DNA of 64,000 bases from Saprospiraceae bacterium (GTDB lineage Bacteria; Bacteroidota; Bacteroidia; Chitinophagales; Saprospiraceae). The stretch is taken from positions 248,001 through 312,000 of the forward strand of contig JANQLV010000061.1 in NCBI GenBank assembly GCA_028280415.1. Direction: 5' to 3'. Numbering within the stretch: position 1 is the first letter of the stretch; every line of letters begins with the position of its first letter. Shown one piece after another: positions 25,462 to 34,926 of the stretch. Made by a program: the position numbers and the translations under genes. The notes beneath the pieces were generated by a model. It was not told the origin of the DNA and ran no database searches. It saw only the letters and a program-made list of their open reading frames with translations.

Positions 25462-26517
25462 ATGAAAAAAATCCTAATTATTGAAGATAACCCGGAAGTG
25501 AGAGAGAATCTGGAAGAAATTCTTTCCCTTTCGGGCTATGATATTTCCACCGCAGAAAATGGAGTTGTAGGAGTGGAAAAAGCGCTGAAAGAGAATCCGC
25601 ATTTGATTCTTTGCGATGTAATGATGCCAAAACTGGACGGCTTCGGGGTTTTAAGAATTCTCAATCAGAAACCCGAGACCAATGATATACCTTTTATCTT
25701 TTTAACTGCAAAAGCCGAAAAAAATGATTTTCGGGTCGGAATGAATTTGGGGGCGGATGATTATATTACCAAACCTTTTGAGCACCTGGAGTTACTGGAA
25801 GCCATAGAAACCCGATTGAAAAAAACAGAACGTCTGGACAAGGCTTTTAAAGAAGGGGTAATGCAAACTAAAACCCTGACGGATGAACAAAAAGGTCAAA
25901 GAGAGTTGGAAAAACTGGTGGAATCCAAAGAATGCAGGTTTTATCACAAAAAGGATATCATCTTTCGCGAAGGAGAGATGCCAAGGCGCTTATTTTATGT
26001 AGCCAAAGGAAAAGTGAAAACTTACCGGACCAATGATTTTGGAAAGGACTTTATAACCGGAGTCTATAATCCCGGAGATTTTATTGGATTTAATGCGCTG
26101 CTAACGGAAGGTAACTATCAGGAATCTGCGGCGACTATGGAAGATGCCGAAGTGTGTTTTATTCCCAAAGAAGAATTTATGGAATTATTGAGTGGAAGCC
26201 GGGATTTTACTGCCCGGTTTATCAAAATGCTCAGTAATAATATTGCGGAAAAAGAAGCGCAGTTAATTAACCTCGCTTACAACTCTATAAGAAAACGGGT
26301 AGCCGATGCTTTGGTTGTGCTTCATAAAAAGGCCAGTGCTATCGGAGAAACCAAAATTAATATCTTGCGTGATGATCTGGCGAGTATGGTTGGAACAGCT
26401 AAAGAATCCGTTTCCAGGATGTTAACCGATTTTAAATCCGAAAAACTCATTGAGATCGAACCTAATGGCTTGATCACTATTTTGAATGAAGAAGATCTGG
26501 CCGCTATTCCGAATTAA
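25462..26517 (+). CDS. Hybrid regulator: receiver + cNMP-binding + Crp/Fnr HTH (351 aa)
   Basis: Residues 1-120 are a response-regulator receiver with acidic pocket (IIEDN), phospho-acceptor Asp52 (LILCDVMMP) and Lys in ITKPF. Residues 150-265 are a Crp-type sensor domain ([31 protein letters not shown]) with no four-Cys Fe-S set as in E. coli FNR. The C-terminal winged helix has recognition helix AKESVSRML. The E-x-x-S-R pattern is that of FNR (VETISR), unlike CRP (RETVGR), and predicts TTGAT-type half-sites. Such half-sites occur as tandem pairs throughout the window, including in this gene's own promoter. I infer it is the regulon's master regulator, with phosphorylation rather than an Fe-S cluster as the likely signal. 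Confidence 0.93.
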   Translation: MKKILIIEDNPEVRENLEEILSLSGYDISTAENGVVGVEKALKENPHLILCDVMMPKLDGFGVLRILNQKPETNDIPFIFLTAKAEKNDFRVGMNLGADDYITKPFEHLELLEAIETRLKKTERLDKAFKEGVMQTKTLTDEQKGQRELEKLVESKECRFYHKKDIIFREGEMPRRLFYVAKGKVKTYRTNDFGKDFITGVYNPGDFIGFNALLTEGNYQESAATMEDAEVCFIPKEEFMELLSGSRDFTARFIKMLSNNIAEKEAQLINLAYNSIRKRVADALVVLHKKASAIGETKINILRDDLASMVGTAKESVSRMLTDFKSEKLIEIEPNGLITILNEEDLAAIPN

Positions 26518-27338
26518 CCCAGAGCCACATCCAGCGTCATCATTAATGCGAATCCAAGTAATGCTGCGATTGTAGCTAAATCCGTATTTCCTTTCTGCTG
26601 GGATTCGGGAATGAGTTCTTCTATGACTACAAACATCATTGCCCCTGCGGCGAAAGCCAGTGCATAAGGCAAGATGAATTGCATGCTCAATACTGCCAGA
26701 GCGCCTATTATTCCGGCCACTGGTTCAACCATTCCGGATAATTGTCCGTAAAAAAATGCTTTCCTTCTGGACATCCCCTCTCGCCTTAGCGGAACGGAAA
26801 CAGCAGTGCCCTCCGGAAGGTTTTGTAAACCAATGCCAATGGTCAAAGCAATTGCTGCTCCGATTGTTGCAGAGGGCAGACCGTAGGCCACTGCTCCAAA
26901 GGCCACGCCGATAGCTAGCCCTTCGGGAATGTTATGCAGGGTGATGGCGAGTACAAGCAGGACACTTCTGCGCCAGCTGGTGGCCGGGCCTTCGGCCTGA
27001 TCCATATCCAGTCCCGGATGTAAATGAGGTAAAATTTTATCCAGTCCCGCCAGGAAAAAACCTCCGGCCAAAAATCCAATTAAAGCCGGAAGCCAGCGGG
27101 GTAAATCACTGATTTCTTCGGCCAGTTCGATGGAAGGGGCAAGTAAGCTCCAAAAGCTTGCGGCTATCATTACACCGGCGGCGAAGCCCAGCATTGCATC
27201 TAATAAACGCTGGTTAAAAGACTTGAAGAAAACTACCAGTGAAGCACCTAAGGCGGTAACACCCCAGGTAAAAAGCGTAGCCAGAAAAGCTTGCCATACC
27301 GGACTCAAGCCAAGAAGGTGTTCGGTAATTGTTTGCAT
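26514..27338 (-). CDS. ZIP-family metal transporter, GufA-like (274 aa)
   Basis: Eight hydrophobic segments with the ZIP binuclear metal-site motifs [14 protein letters not shown] (about residues 136-149) and [10 protein letters not shown] (about 171-180). A His-containing loop ([14 protein letters not shown]) precedes TM4. It belongs to the prokaryotic ZupT/GufA branch, which imports Zn2+, Fe2+ or related metals across the inner membrane. It overlaps the 3' end of the hybrid regulator by 4 bp on the opposite strand. A hairpin lies about 40 bp upstream of its start; no tandem operator sits in the right place for it. Confidence 0.92.
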   Translation of the reverse strand: MQTITEHLLGLSPVWQAFLATLFTWGVTALGASLVVFFKSFNQRLLDAMLGFAAGVMIAASFWSLLAPSIELAEEISDLPRWLPALIGFLAGGFFLAGLDKILPHLHPGLDMDQAEGPATSWRRSVLLVLAITLHNIPEGLAIGVAFGAVAYGLPSATIGAAIALTIGIGLQNLPEGTAVSVPLRREGMSRRKAFFYGQLSGMVEPVAGIIGALAVLSMQFILPYALAFAAGAMMFVVIEELIPESQQKGNTDLATIAALLGFALMMTLDVALG

Positions 27339-27379
27339 TCATCTGTGTTTTAAGGCAGGTTTGATCTTTCATCCAAATA

Positions 27380-27408
27380 AAGAGACCGAACTCAAAGCCC
27401 GATCTCTT
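27380..27408 (-). terminator. Intrinsic terminator downstream of the small ORF at 27465-27635
   Basis: On the minus strand AAGAGATCG pairs with CGGTCTCTT (one G-U pair) and is followed by TATTTGG. It lies about 60 bp after the stop of the small minus-strand frame and just upstream of the ZIP gene. Confidence 0.6.
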
Positions 27409-27464
27409 CAATTATTAATGATGCTAGAAATCTCAAAATTGTGAACTTCCCTGAAACCTCCGTT

Positions 27465-27635
27465 TTACTGTACCTCAGGAATAATAGTTCCAATACCTGT
27501 ATCAGTGATCGTGATTCCTGTATAAACCCGGGGCCACCTCATTCTCAATGTTTTTAACGCATTCTTCCTCGCAATACTAATATCCTCTCCGGGACAGATC
27601 GTGGATTGGGCATATATAGCTAGCTGAAAATAACA
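27465..27635 (-). pseudogene. Small secreted-protein-like frame without a clear start codon
   Basis: An open minus-strand frame reads FQLAIYAQSTICPGEDISIA, continues through an Arg/Lys-rich stretch and ends TGITITDTGIGTIIPEVQ before a TAA at 27465-27467. The first part looks like the end of a signal peptide, but an in-frame TAA lies just upstream and the only ATG nearby (27637) is in another frame. A plausible promoter with a weak tandem operator precedes it and an intrinsic terminator follows. I infer a small secreted-protein gene with a frameshift in its signal sequence, or one using an unusual start. Confidence 0.4.
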
Positions 27636-27695
27636 TTAGAGTGAAGCGGAGTGATTTGACCGGGTTTTTATTTTTTAATTAAATGATTTATGAGG

Positions 27696-27761
27696 CAAGT
27701 ATACTAATTCCTGGATCGAGTTCCTATGTGCTAGATCAATGCAGCGCTTATTATTCATCAA
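27696..27761 (-). promoter_or_regulatory. Weak tandem FNR-like operator and promoter for the small minus-strand frame
   Basis: The sites (plus-strand reading) are TTATTATTCATCAA (27748-27761) and ATGTGCTAGATCAA (27726-27739), each with one good ATCAA half-site, centres 22 bp apart. TATACTTG on the minus strand (27696-27703) is centred 33 bp downstream. It is the weakest of the set, but the spacing is exact. Confidence 0.45.
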
Positions 27762-27770
27762 TGGCCTCTT

Positions 27771-27836
27771 TTGATAAAAATCAATGAGTAAATTGATAAA
27801 CAATAGTTGAAGAAGTATGGAATGGAAGTATCTTAT
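27771..27836 (+). promoter_or_regulatory. Tandem FNR-like operator and promoter of the head-GIN lipoprotein gene
   Basis: TTGATAAAAATCAA (27771-27784) is a perfect FNR box; TTGATAAACAATAG (27793-27806) has one good half. The centres are 22 bp apart. The -7-like box TATCTTAT (27829-27836) is centred 33 bp downstream. Confidence 0.7.
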
Positions 27837-27894
27837 CTGTGGAAAGGGAGCTCCCGATTATCTGGATCAGTTTTATTAAAATCCAAAAAGCAAC

Positions 27895-28620
27895 ATGCAG
27901 AAAAAAATATCATTTTCAAGTTTATTAATAGCAATACTTTTACTGAGTCAAGCCTGTCAGAAACCCGAAGACAGGTGTACCTTTGGATACGGCGAAATAG
28001 AACGACAACCGCTTTTTTTGCCTCCAATAGAAGGTATTGAATTAAACATAGATGCTAAGGTCTTTTTGAATTACGATAGGGCTCAAAAAGTAGAAATTGA
28101 AGCTCAGGGAAATGTATACAATAATATTGAAAGGAAAATACAGGATGGTATTTGGGAAATTGATTTTGAAAACTGTATGTTAGCCCATCAGGCGATCAAT
28201 ATCTACATATCTCTTCCGCAATTGACTCTTGTAGAGAATAATGATGAAGGAGAAATTTATACCGAAACCTTATTTGAAAATCAGGATGAAATCACTATTA
28301 GAAATAATCGTTCGGGCTACATTTCCCTTAAAGCGGAAGCACAACAATTAAATACCGATCTGAATGCTTCCGGTAATATTAAGCTGTTTGGCACAACGAA
28401 TTATAATTATATTAGTCTCTCCGGTTCTGGAAATATAAGGTCTTACGATTGTATTAATGCTAAAGCGGAAGTCCTTTTAAGCGGCAGTGGTGATGTGCGG
28501 TTGAATGTTACCGAAGAATTAAGCGGAGAAATATCCGGTAGTGGTGATATTCTCTACATTGGAAATCCGGTGATCGATATTCTGGCCAGTGGCAAGGGAG
28601 AATTGATCAATATGAATTGA
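27895..28620 (+). CDS. Head-GIN (DUF2807) lipoprotein (241 aa)
   Basis: A lipobox SQAC with Cys21 marks a lipoprotein. The mature chain is a repetitive beta-solenoid with Gly/Ser turns: NASGNIKLFG, LSGSGNIRSYD, LSGSGDVRLN and ISGSGDILYIG. This is the DUF2807 putative auto-transporter adhesin head-GIN pattern. It is expected at the cell envelope; its function is unknown and adhesion is only the family label. It has its own tandem FNR-like promoter. The 206-bp gap after it holds no gene I can support. Confidence 0.85.
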   Translation: MQKKISFSSLLIAILLLSQACQKPEDRCTFGYGEIERQPLFLPPIEGIELNIDAKVFLNYDRAQKVEIEAQGNVYNNIERKIQDGIWEIDFENCMLAHQAINIYISLPQLTLVENNDEGEIYTETLFENQDEITIRNNRSGYISLKAEAQQLNTDLNASGNIKLFGTTNYNYISLSGSGNIRSYDCINAKAEVLLSGSGDVRLNVTEELSGEISGSGDILYIGNPVIDILASGKGELINMN

Positions 28621-28826
28621 TCATAAAAAGACTTTTTCCCGGACTGTATCATGGTTCTTCCGAATCGTGAAAGAACTTTTTTGGAGCGGGCCGTACAAAG
28701 AAACGATACGAGATACATCTCAATATCTTCAATAGCCCTGCTGACAGTATCATGTACTTCTACCATTTTTAATTACTGTCAGCCAAGGCTAAATCAATGC
28801 TGTCGGCTGCTGCTTTATGCATTTTA

Positions 28827-29258
28827 TCAGACATTATCAAAATGCTTTTCTGCCTCTTCTTCTGCTGCAAATCGCTCTTTTAAAGCGAGCATAAGGTCAT
28901 AAGGGGTAACGATTCCGACAACTTTATCTTTGGGGTCGACAACCGGCATCGCTCTGAAGCGGCTGTCCAAAAAGTAATCCAGTACTTCTTTCAGTGGAGT
29001 CTCCGGGCGTATTTTAAGAAGACTTGCAGTCATGATACTTTTAGCCGTTAACTCTTCATCGCCTTGTGAGAAATGATCAGTTCTGCCAAGATCAACCGGG
29101 CTAATCATACCCTCCAGGATTCCCTCTTCGTTTTCTACCAAAATATGATGCAGGTTTTCAGTTTTGAACAAACTTCTCAATTTATTAACCGGCGTATCGG
29201 GTGTTATCGCCACAAGTTCGGTAGTCATAATTGTGCGGACTTCTTCTGTGTAATGCAT
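28827..29258 (-). CDS. CBS-domain pair protein (143 aa)
   Basis: Two CBS motifs: IMTTELVAITPDTPVNKLRS with HHILVENEEGILEGMISPVDL, and IMTASLLKIRPETPLKEVLD with RAMPVVDPKDKVVGIVTPYDLM. I chose the ATG at 29258 (MHYTEEVRTIM), since the longer frame to 29321 overlaps the stop region of the ATPase and adds a hydrophobic tail foreign to the family. It is 62 bp downstream of the P-type ATPase on the same strand and is probably co-transcribed, so it may sense nucleotide level for that pump. It is most similar in layout to the CBS protein at 2682. Confidence 0.92.
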   Translation of the reverse strand: MHYTEEVRTIMTTELVAITPDTPVNKLRSLFKTENLHHILVENEEGILEGMISPVDLGRTDHFSQGDEELTAKSIMTASLLKIRPETPLKEVLDYFLDSRFRAMPVVDPKDKVVGIVTPYDLMLALKERFAAEEEAEKHFDNV

Positions 29259-29320
29259 AATAAAATGTTGTGATGTTAATAAAATTATTTTCTGATCACT
29301 GCACAGGAGGAATAAAAACA

Positions 29321-31996
29321 CTATTCTATAATGCGCAGTAATTTTACAAATCGAATTAAAAAAACGGGAATCAGGCTAAAAGTGAAGATCATCCCGAATA
29401 CTTCCCAGGTAATTGGTTGCAAATTCAAAACTTCCCGCGTTAGTGGAATTTCATACATTACAAAAGTGACCAACACACAAGTAAGCAAAGCCATCCAGAT
29501 ATGTACATTCTGTGTTACTTCGTTTTTGAAAAAGGATTGATTTGCTCCGGGCAGATTAAATACATGCCAGAGTTGTACTAATATGAGCGTATAAAATGTA
29601 TAATTGTTAGCCTGAACAGCGTCTACACTCAAATAATAGGTAGCATAAAAAGTAAGTCCTAAAACAGCCGCCGCCATTGCCATCGCATAAACGATAATGG
29701 ATCGCCACATCCTCGAATTAATAATCGATGCTTTGGCTTTTCTGGGCGAATTCTGCATTACCTGATTAGACGCTTTATTCATTCCCAGCGCCAGAGCCGG
29801 GAAAACATCCGTAACCATATTTAGAAAAAGGATTTGTAAGGGCAATAAATAGGAGTTGAAACCGAAAAGCACAATAGTTGCCACCACGATAATCTCACTC
29901 AGGTTACAGGAAAGAAGGTATACGACAAAGTAACGGATATTTTGAAAAATGCCGCGTCCCAGCTTTATAGCCAGCGCAATAGAGGTAAAAGCGTCGTCTT
30001 CCAGAACCAGGTCAGCTACTTCTTTAGCCGCCTCTGTCCCTCTTTTCCCCATTGCGATTCCAATGTCGGCTTTTTTTAATGCGGGTGTGTCATTAATCCC
30101 GTCACCGGTCATTCCAACTACAGACTGTTTTTCCTGAAAAATCTTTACGAGCCCTAATTTTTGTGCCGGACTAACCCTTGCAAATATTTGAGTATTCATT
30201 AGCTCGGAATGCTTTTCCTTGTTCAGCAGATTTCCGGGTTTTAGATTCGAACCATGTACCACCTTCGCATGATCCGATTTGACCAGGCCGGTTTTTTGGG
30301 CAATATTTCGAGCTGTTTCAGGATGATCTCCGGTAACCATGATTACCTTGATGCCAGCTTCCTGACAAGTTTGAATGGCTTCTTTTACGCCGGATCGGGG
30401 CGGATCGAGGAAGCCTACAAATCCGACAAACGTCAGATTATGAAAAAAATACTCTTTTTCTTCGTCGATTTCACTGTAGGCAAAGCCCAGTAAACGCAAA
30501 CCCTGTGCTGCCAAACGATCTGCTCTTTGCAACCAGGCTTTCTTATCTTTAAAATTTCTTCGGCCTTCCTGGCTTAGTACATAATCGCTTTCGCCTAATA
30601 CTACCTCCAGGGCTCCTTTTATGCAAACCAGAAAATCGGGACGATTTCCATTTTTATGCAATGTACCCATCATTTTCGCATTGCTGTCAAAAGGAATTTC
30701 CCGCAAGCGGGGGTAAAGCATTTTACTTTCCTTGAGATTGATATGCGCCGATTGAGCAAAATTCAGCAAGGCAATTTCAAGAGGATCACCAATGTGTTCA
30801 CCAGCCTGATCGTCTAAAGTCAAACTGGCATTATTGCACAAAGCAGAAATCTTTAATAATTGACCATAAGCAAAAGTGTCTTGTACATATTGCTCGTTCT
30901 TCTTCTCAAATTGTATATGACCATTTTCGAAAAGGACATTTGTATCTGCGAATTCAAAGCCCAATACGGATACGGATAATTGATTCTCCGTAAGCGTTCC
31001 GGTTTTATCAGTTAAAATAACCTGAGCTTCCCCGAGTGTTTCTACTGCACTCAGTTTTTTTACAATAACCCGATGTTTAGCCAATCTCAACATACCTTTT
31101 GCCAGTACTATTGTGGCTACAATCGGCAAGCCTTCGGGAATCGCAGCAATCCCCAAAGCAATAGCGGTCTTGAGCATTATATAGAAATCCCTGCCCTGAA
31201 TTATTCCAAGCACAAGGATAATTAACATCAGCACTAAAGTCAACCATAATAACTTCATGCTGAATTCATTCAGTTTCTTTTCGAGCGGTGTTACCGCCTT
31301 GTCGGCACTATGAGTCAGTTCACTGATCTTTCCAAGTTCCGTATGTTTTCCAGTAGTAAAAACAATGGCTTTGGCATTGCCCATGCTTATAATAGTTCCT
31401 TTGAATAAAAGATTAGTGCGATCTGCGAGAGTTACCTCACCTTTCAAAGCTTCGATTTGTTTTTTTACCTGATTACTTTCTCCTGTAAGTGCTGCTTCTT
31501 TTACACGTATATTATGTTGTTCTAAAATTCGACAATCAGCCGGGACGACATCCCCCGCTTCAAGAAATAATAAATCTCCCGGGACTAAATCAGTCGTTTT
31601 GACCTTTTTCAAAGATCCATCTCTGTAAACATTTGCGGAAGTCTGTGTAAGCTTTCTTAATGCTTTCATGGAGCGACTGGCCTGCCATTCCATGAAAAAA
31701 CCAATTGCTGCATTAATCAGGATGACACTGAGAATCGCGAAACCTTCCAGCCACTCTTTAAACAAAAAGGCGAGTATCGCGGCAATTAACAATACCCAGA
31801 CTAGTGGGCTGATGAACTGGTGAAGGAAAAGGCGGATTAGAGGCGTATCTTTTTGTAAAGTCAATTCGTTTCTGCCCCAGGTTTCCAAACGCCGTTCCGC
31901 TTCATTTTGACTAAGCCCTTTACGGTCACTACTCTCAAGTAAACTGACTATGTTCTCCGGCGGAATTTGCCATGCTTTTCTTATAGGGTCGGGCAT
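29321..31996 (-). CDS. Ca2+-type (P2) cation-transporting P-type ATPase (891 aa)
   Basis: All P-type motifs are present: N-terminal cation-ATPase domain (NIVSLLESSDRKGLSQNEAERRL), actuator motif LTGES, metal-site motif PEGLP in TM4, phosphorylation site DKTGTLTEN, nucleotide-domain KGALEVVL, MVTGDHPETA and hinge MTGDGINDTPAL. About ten membrane segments with a C-terminal cation-ATPase domain follow. The PEGLP motif and length fit the SERCA/PMCA-like P2A/B group, so Ca2+ (or Mn2+) export is likely. It has its own tandem FNR-like promoter and is followed by a CBS gene, as with the CtpF-type pumps of dormancy regulons. Confidence 0.95.
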   Translation of the reverse strand: MPDPIRKAWQIPPENIVSLLESSDRKGLSQNEAERRLETWGRNELTLQKDTPLIRLFLHQFISPLVWVLLIAAILAFLFKEWLEGFAILSVILINAAIGFFMEWQASRSMKALRKLTQTSANVYRDGSLKKVKTTDLVPGDLLFLEAGDVVPADCRILEQHNIRVKEAALTGESNQVKKQIEALKGEVTLADRTNLLFKGTIISMGNAKAIVFTTGKHTELGKISELTHSADKAVTPLEKKLNEFSMKLLWLTLVLMLIILVLGIIQGRDFYIMLKTAIALGIAAIPEGLPIVATIVLAKGMLRLAKHRVIVKKLSAVETLGEAQVILTDKTGTLTENQLSVSVLGFEFADTNVLFENGHIQFEKKNEQYVQDTFAYGQLLKISALCNNASLTLDDQAGEHIGDPLEIALLNFAQSAHINLKESKMLYPRLREIPFDSNAKMMGTLHKNGNRPDFLVCIKGALEVVLGESDYVLSQEGRRNFKDKKAWLQRADRLAAQGLRLLGFAYSEIDEEKEYFFHNLTFVGFVGFLDPPRSGVKEAIQTCQEAGIKVIMVTGDHPETARNIAQKTGLVKSDHAKVVHGSNLKPGNLLNKEKHSELMNTQIFARVSPAQKLGLVKIFQEKQSVVGMTGDGINDTPALKKADIGIAMGKRGTEAAKEVADLVLEDDAFTSIALAIKLGRGIFQNIRYFVVYLLSCNLSEIIVVATIVLFGFNSYLLPLQILFLNMVTDVFPALALGMNKASNQVMQNSPRKAKASIINSRMWRSIIVYAMAMAAAVLGLTFYATYYLSVDAVQANNYTFYTLILVQLWHVFNLPGANQSFFKNEVTQNVHIWMALLTCVLVTFVMYEIPLTREVLNLQPITWEVFGMIFTFSLIPVFLIRFVKLLRIIE

Positions 31997-32018
31997 GTTT
32001 TTATGATGAAGTTCTTTT

Positions 32019-32084
32019 CAAAAATATCGTATTGATTGGCATACTAAGATGATCGCGGTCAAGCAGCAGAATGATAAAGATCAT
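32019..32084 (-). promoter_or_regulatory. Tandem FNR-like operator and promoter of the P-ATPase-CBS operon
   Basis: Distal site ATGATAAAGATCAT (32071-32084), proximal site ATGATCGCGGTCAA (32049-32062), centres 22 bp apart. The perfect -7 box TATTTTTG (minus strand, 32019-32026) is centred 33 bp downstream. In the rest of the 304-bp gap (to 32300) I see no gene I can support. Confidence 0.85.
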
Positions 32085-32300
32085 TCGGGATGATAGTAAG
32101 TAATGGAAATAGCTTATGCACACCGACAGTTCCCACTGCTGATTCGTTCGACGGAAAATTTAATCCTGACAAAGCTTATTCTATCGGATGTATCTTTATT
32201 GTAAAAGTAGCATCTGCAATTATGACGAATAGGCGAAGGCTGGAGATGCGCTACAATTCGATTTTGCTTAATAAAGGATTGAGAGCCTTGTTATATTGGT

Positions 32301-33992
32301 TTAAAAATCCCCATGCTTGATAATTGAGTAAAGCAGACGGAATGCCAGAAGGCCAGATAAAACAAAGCCGGAAAAGCCGAGCAGGGAAATATTGAAAATA
32401 TAAGGTGGAACTTCTGCCGTAACAATCCAGGATGAACCAAGGATCAAGGCAGAGAGCAATAAAGTAAAAGATATTCTGTTTGAAACGGTTTCCATTTTTT
32501 TCAGGAAAGGAGTCAGCCCTTTATGCTCGAACTCTACATGGAGTTTTCCGGATTTGATCTTATAAAACGTTTCGCGAATGTCTTCGGGCAATTCTGTGAC
32601 CAGCTCAGAAAGTTGTAAAAACGATCTGAGGAACTTTCCTTTGAATTTTTCGGGTGCAAACCTTTTCAGCAGTAAGCGCCGTGCATAGGGATCAATATTT
32701 TTTATGATATCATATTGAGGGTCTAATTCAAGTCCTACCCCTTCGATAATCAGCATGGCCTTGATCAACAATAGAAGATTGGAAGGAACTTTAATTTTAT
32801 AATCAAAAAACAAAGCATTTAATCCTCTTAATACTTCGTCTGTATCAATATTCTCAATAGCTAAAGATTCGTAGTTAGCGAAAAATTCGACAATATCCTG
32901 TTCCAGCTCTTGCTCGTTTGACAGGTAGTTATCTTCTGTAAATTCAATTAGTGATCTTTTCAAGCCCTGTATATCCCGACTCGAAATAGACAGCAAAAGA
33001 TCAGCGATACGTTCCTGATCTTTTTCCAGGACAAAACCCATCATCCCAAAATCAATGAAACAGATTTGACCGGTTTCCCGCATCACAAATATATTCCCCG
33101 GATGTGGGTCCGCATGAAAGAAGCCATGTTCGAAAACCTGCTCGAAATAAAGACCAATTCCTTTTAATGCAAGATCCCGACCGGTAAGGCCGGTGTTTTT
33201 TTCGATGGCTTCTATATCTGTAATTTTAAATCCGTCGATATACTCCATACAGAGTACCTGATTGGTCGTATATTCTGGATATACCTCGGGAACATAGATG
33301 TCGGGATGTCCCGCAAACTGTTTCTGGAAGCGAATGATATTAGCGGCTTCGGCAGTGAATTTTAATTCTTTGAGAATGCTGGTCTCAAACATCTTTAATA
33401 ATTCACGAGGTTGGAAAGCCTGATATTGTGGGAAGTAATGTTCAATAATTCCTACCAGGCTTCTCAGGATGGCGATATCTGCTTCAATATTGGAACTGAT
33501 ATCCGGCCTTTGTATTTTCAGAACCACTTCGCGACCGCCGATTGTTCGGGCTCGATGTACCTGAGCAATGGAAGCTGAAGCAAGCGGATTATAATCGATG
33601 TATTCAAAATAATCTTTCAATGGACGTTTGTACTCCTCTTGTAAAATCTTTTGAATCTTTTCTTTGGGCACTTCCAATGCCTGATCCTGAAACTTGGTTA
33701 GCTCATGGATTAAATCCTCGGGTAAAACATCAGGTCGATTACTGGCAACTTGAGCAAATTTTATAAAAGTAGTACCCAATTCCTCGCATACCATACGGAT
33801 GCGTTCATAGCGGGTGTACAACAATACGGACTTGCCGTCCCGCAAAGGAGCAAGTTTGCCGGTAATCGACTTGAATCTGCTGAGTGGAGGATGCGATACT
33901 ATATCTTCAAAGCCATACTTGATCAGCACACCAATAACCTTTTGATAGCGTTTCCAATGACTCTGAGTAGCAATCGTTTCCGGTTCCCGCAT
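32301..33992 (-). CDS. UbiB/ABC1-family atypical kinase (563 aa)
   Basis: Kinase-like ABC1 motifs are clear: SIAQVHRARTIGGREVVLKIQRPDI (Ala-rich loop and Lys), EYIDGFKI, HADPHPGNIFV (catalytic loop) and FIDFGMMG (metal-binding DFG). Two hydrophobic segments at the C-terminus anchor it to the membrane. The family supports isoprenoid quinone biosynthesis or lipid handling through an atypical ATPase activity. I chose the ATG at 33992; an in-frame TTG at 34040 would add 16 residues. It follows the coiled-coil gene at 34046 on the same strand and shares its tandem FNR-like promoter. Confidence 0.9.
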   Translation of the reverse strand: MREPETIATQSHWKRYQKVIGVLIKYGFEDIVSHPPLSRFKSITGKLAPLRDGKSVLLYTRYERIRMVCEELGTTFIKFAQVASNRPDVLPEDLIHELTKFQDQALEVPKEKIQKILQEEYKRPLKDYFEYIDYNPLASASIAQVHRARTIGGREVVLKIQRPDISSNIEADIAILRSLVGIIEHYFPQYQAFQPRELLKMFETSILKELKFTAEAANIIRFQKQFAGHPDIYVPEVYPEYTTNQVLCMEYIDGFKITDIEAIEKNTGLTGRDLALKGIGLYFEQVFEHGFFHADPHPGNIFVMRETGQICFIDFGMMGFVLEKDQERIADLLLSISSRDIQGLKRSLIEFTEDNYLSNEQELEQDIVEFFANYESLAIENIDTDEVLRGLNALFFDYKIKVPSNLLLLIKAMLIIEGVGLELDPQYDIIKNIDPYARRLLLKRFAPEKFKGKFLRSFLQLSELVTELPEDIRETFYKIKSGKLHVEFEHKGLTPFLKKMETVSNRISFTLLLSALILGSSWIVTAEVPPYIFNISLLGFSGFVLSGLLAFRLLYSIIKHGDF

Positions 33993-34045
33993 GATTGATT
34001 TACCTTGAAGGGTTCGTGAGATTTTAGGTTTAAGAGCCAAGTTTC

Positions 34046-34657
34046 TTATAATATTTCTGAAAAAGCATGTTTAAGATGATTGAAAGACTGAGAGATTTCT
34101 TCCATGAATCGCTCGACGCTGTTCCCATCCAGATTGTTTTCCCGATCTATGATCTGGATAGTCTTGTCTAGAACTACTTCCAATTCATTTTGTGGCCGTG
34201 AAAGCTTTTGCCGGGTATCATATTCGCTCAAAGCCAACTGAATACGGTAAACATCAAGGGGATTTCTCAACTCGGTCAACTGGCGACTGCTGCGTTCAGG
34301 AGAGTCGCTGATAATTTCTCGGAGCATGTATTCTACTTCGTGGATCAGTTTCAGCGTTTGTTTTCGGAAATTATCGAAAGATCGTTTACTTTTTGCTTCT
34401 TCTTTGCGAAGAACAGAACTCAACTCACTTAGCTTTCGTACTAAAGTGATGCGCTGGTCTTTGTTTTGGGCGTCTGCTTTTTCGAATTGAGCCTGTTGTT
34501 GCCTGAAAAACTTTTTGAGATTTTTACTTTCCTTTTCCCAGGCATCTTTTGCTTCCGCTTTACCCAATGAAAGTTGTAGCTCTAATTCTTCTATCATGCC
34601 TTTCCATTGATTGAGTTTGGACTTACCAAATTCCATGAATTCTTTTTTCGTATCCAT
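34046..34657 (-). CDS. Coiled-coil protein of unknown function (203 aa)
   Basis: The protein is almost entirely helical and charged, with heptad-like runs (LKKFFRQQQAQFEKADAQNK, LSSVLRKEEAKSKRSFDNFR). It has no signal peptide or membrane segment, so it is cytosolic. No family is recognised. It is the first gene of an operon with the UbiB-type kinase and has its own tandem FNR-like promoter. A link to membrane or quinone function is suggested only by this neighbour. Confidence 0.75.
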   Translation of the reverse strand: MDTKKEFMEFGKSKLNQWKGMIEELELQLSLGKAEAKDAWEKESKNLKKFFRQQQAQFEKADAQNKDQRITLVRKLSELSSVLRKEEAKSKRSFDNFRKQTLKLIHEVEYMLREIISDSPERSSRQLTELRNPLDVYRIQLALSEYDTRQKLSRPQNELEVVLDKTIQIIDRENNLDGNSVERFMEEISQSFNHLKHAFSEIL

Positions 34658-34697
34658 TTTATTTTTTTTATTATTTGAAACTCTTAATTAATTAGGG

Positions 34698-34763
34698 CCA
34701 AGATGCGGCCTTTGTTTATAGCATTAAATGTTGTTGATCAAAAGAAAATATGATTTTTATCAA
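34698..34763 (-). promoter_or_regulatory. Tandem FNR-like operator and promoter of the coiled-coil-UbiB operon
   Basis: Distal site ATGATTTTTATCAA (34750-34763), proximal site ATGTTGTTGATCAA (34728-34741), centres 22 bp apart. A degenerate -7 box CATCTTGG (minus strand, 34698-34705) is centred 33 bp downstream. Confidence 0.7.
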
Positions 34764-34926
34764 TTGTGAAGCCGGACCTTTCGGTTCGTCAATATTGGGA
34801 ATATTAATTTTTTGTAAACAAATTTGCCTCTGATCTCCCGAATGAATTAAACCATGAAAAAATCAGATGAAACCGAATGCCAACCTTGTATGTTATAGGA
34901 CCAGTTAGTCCCCAGGTCTTCTATTG

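Noticed and set aside
28554-28766. 70-codon minus-strand frame (MVEVHDTVSRAIEDIE...)
   Set aside because: Most of it is antisense to the head-GIN gene; the first part looks slightly coding but there is no supporting context.
32090-32320. 76-codon plus-strand frame between the P-ATPase promoter and the UbiB gene
   Set aside because: It overlaps the 3' end of the UbiB-type gene and has no recognisable composition or promoter.
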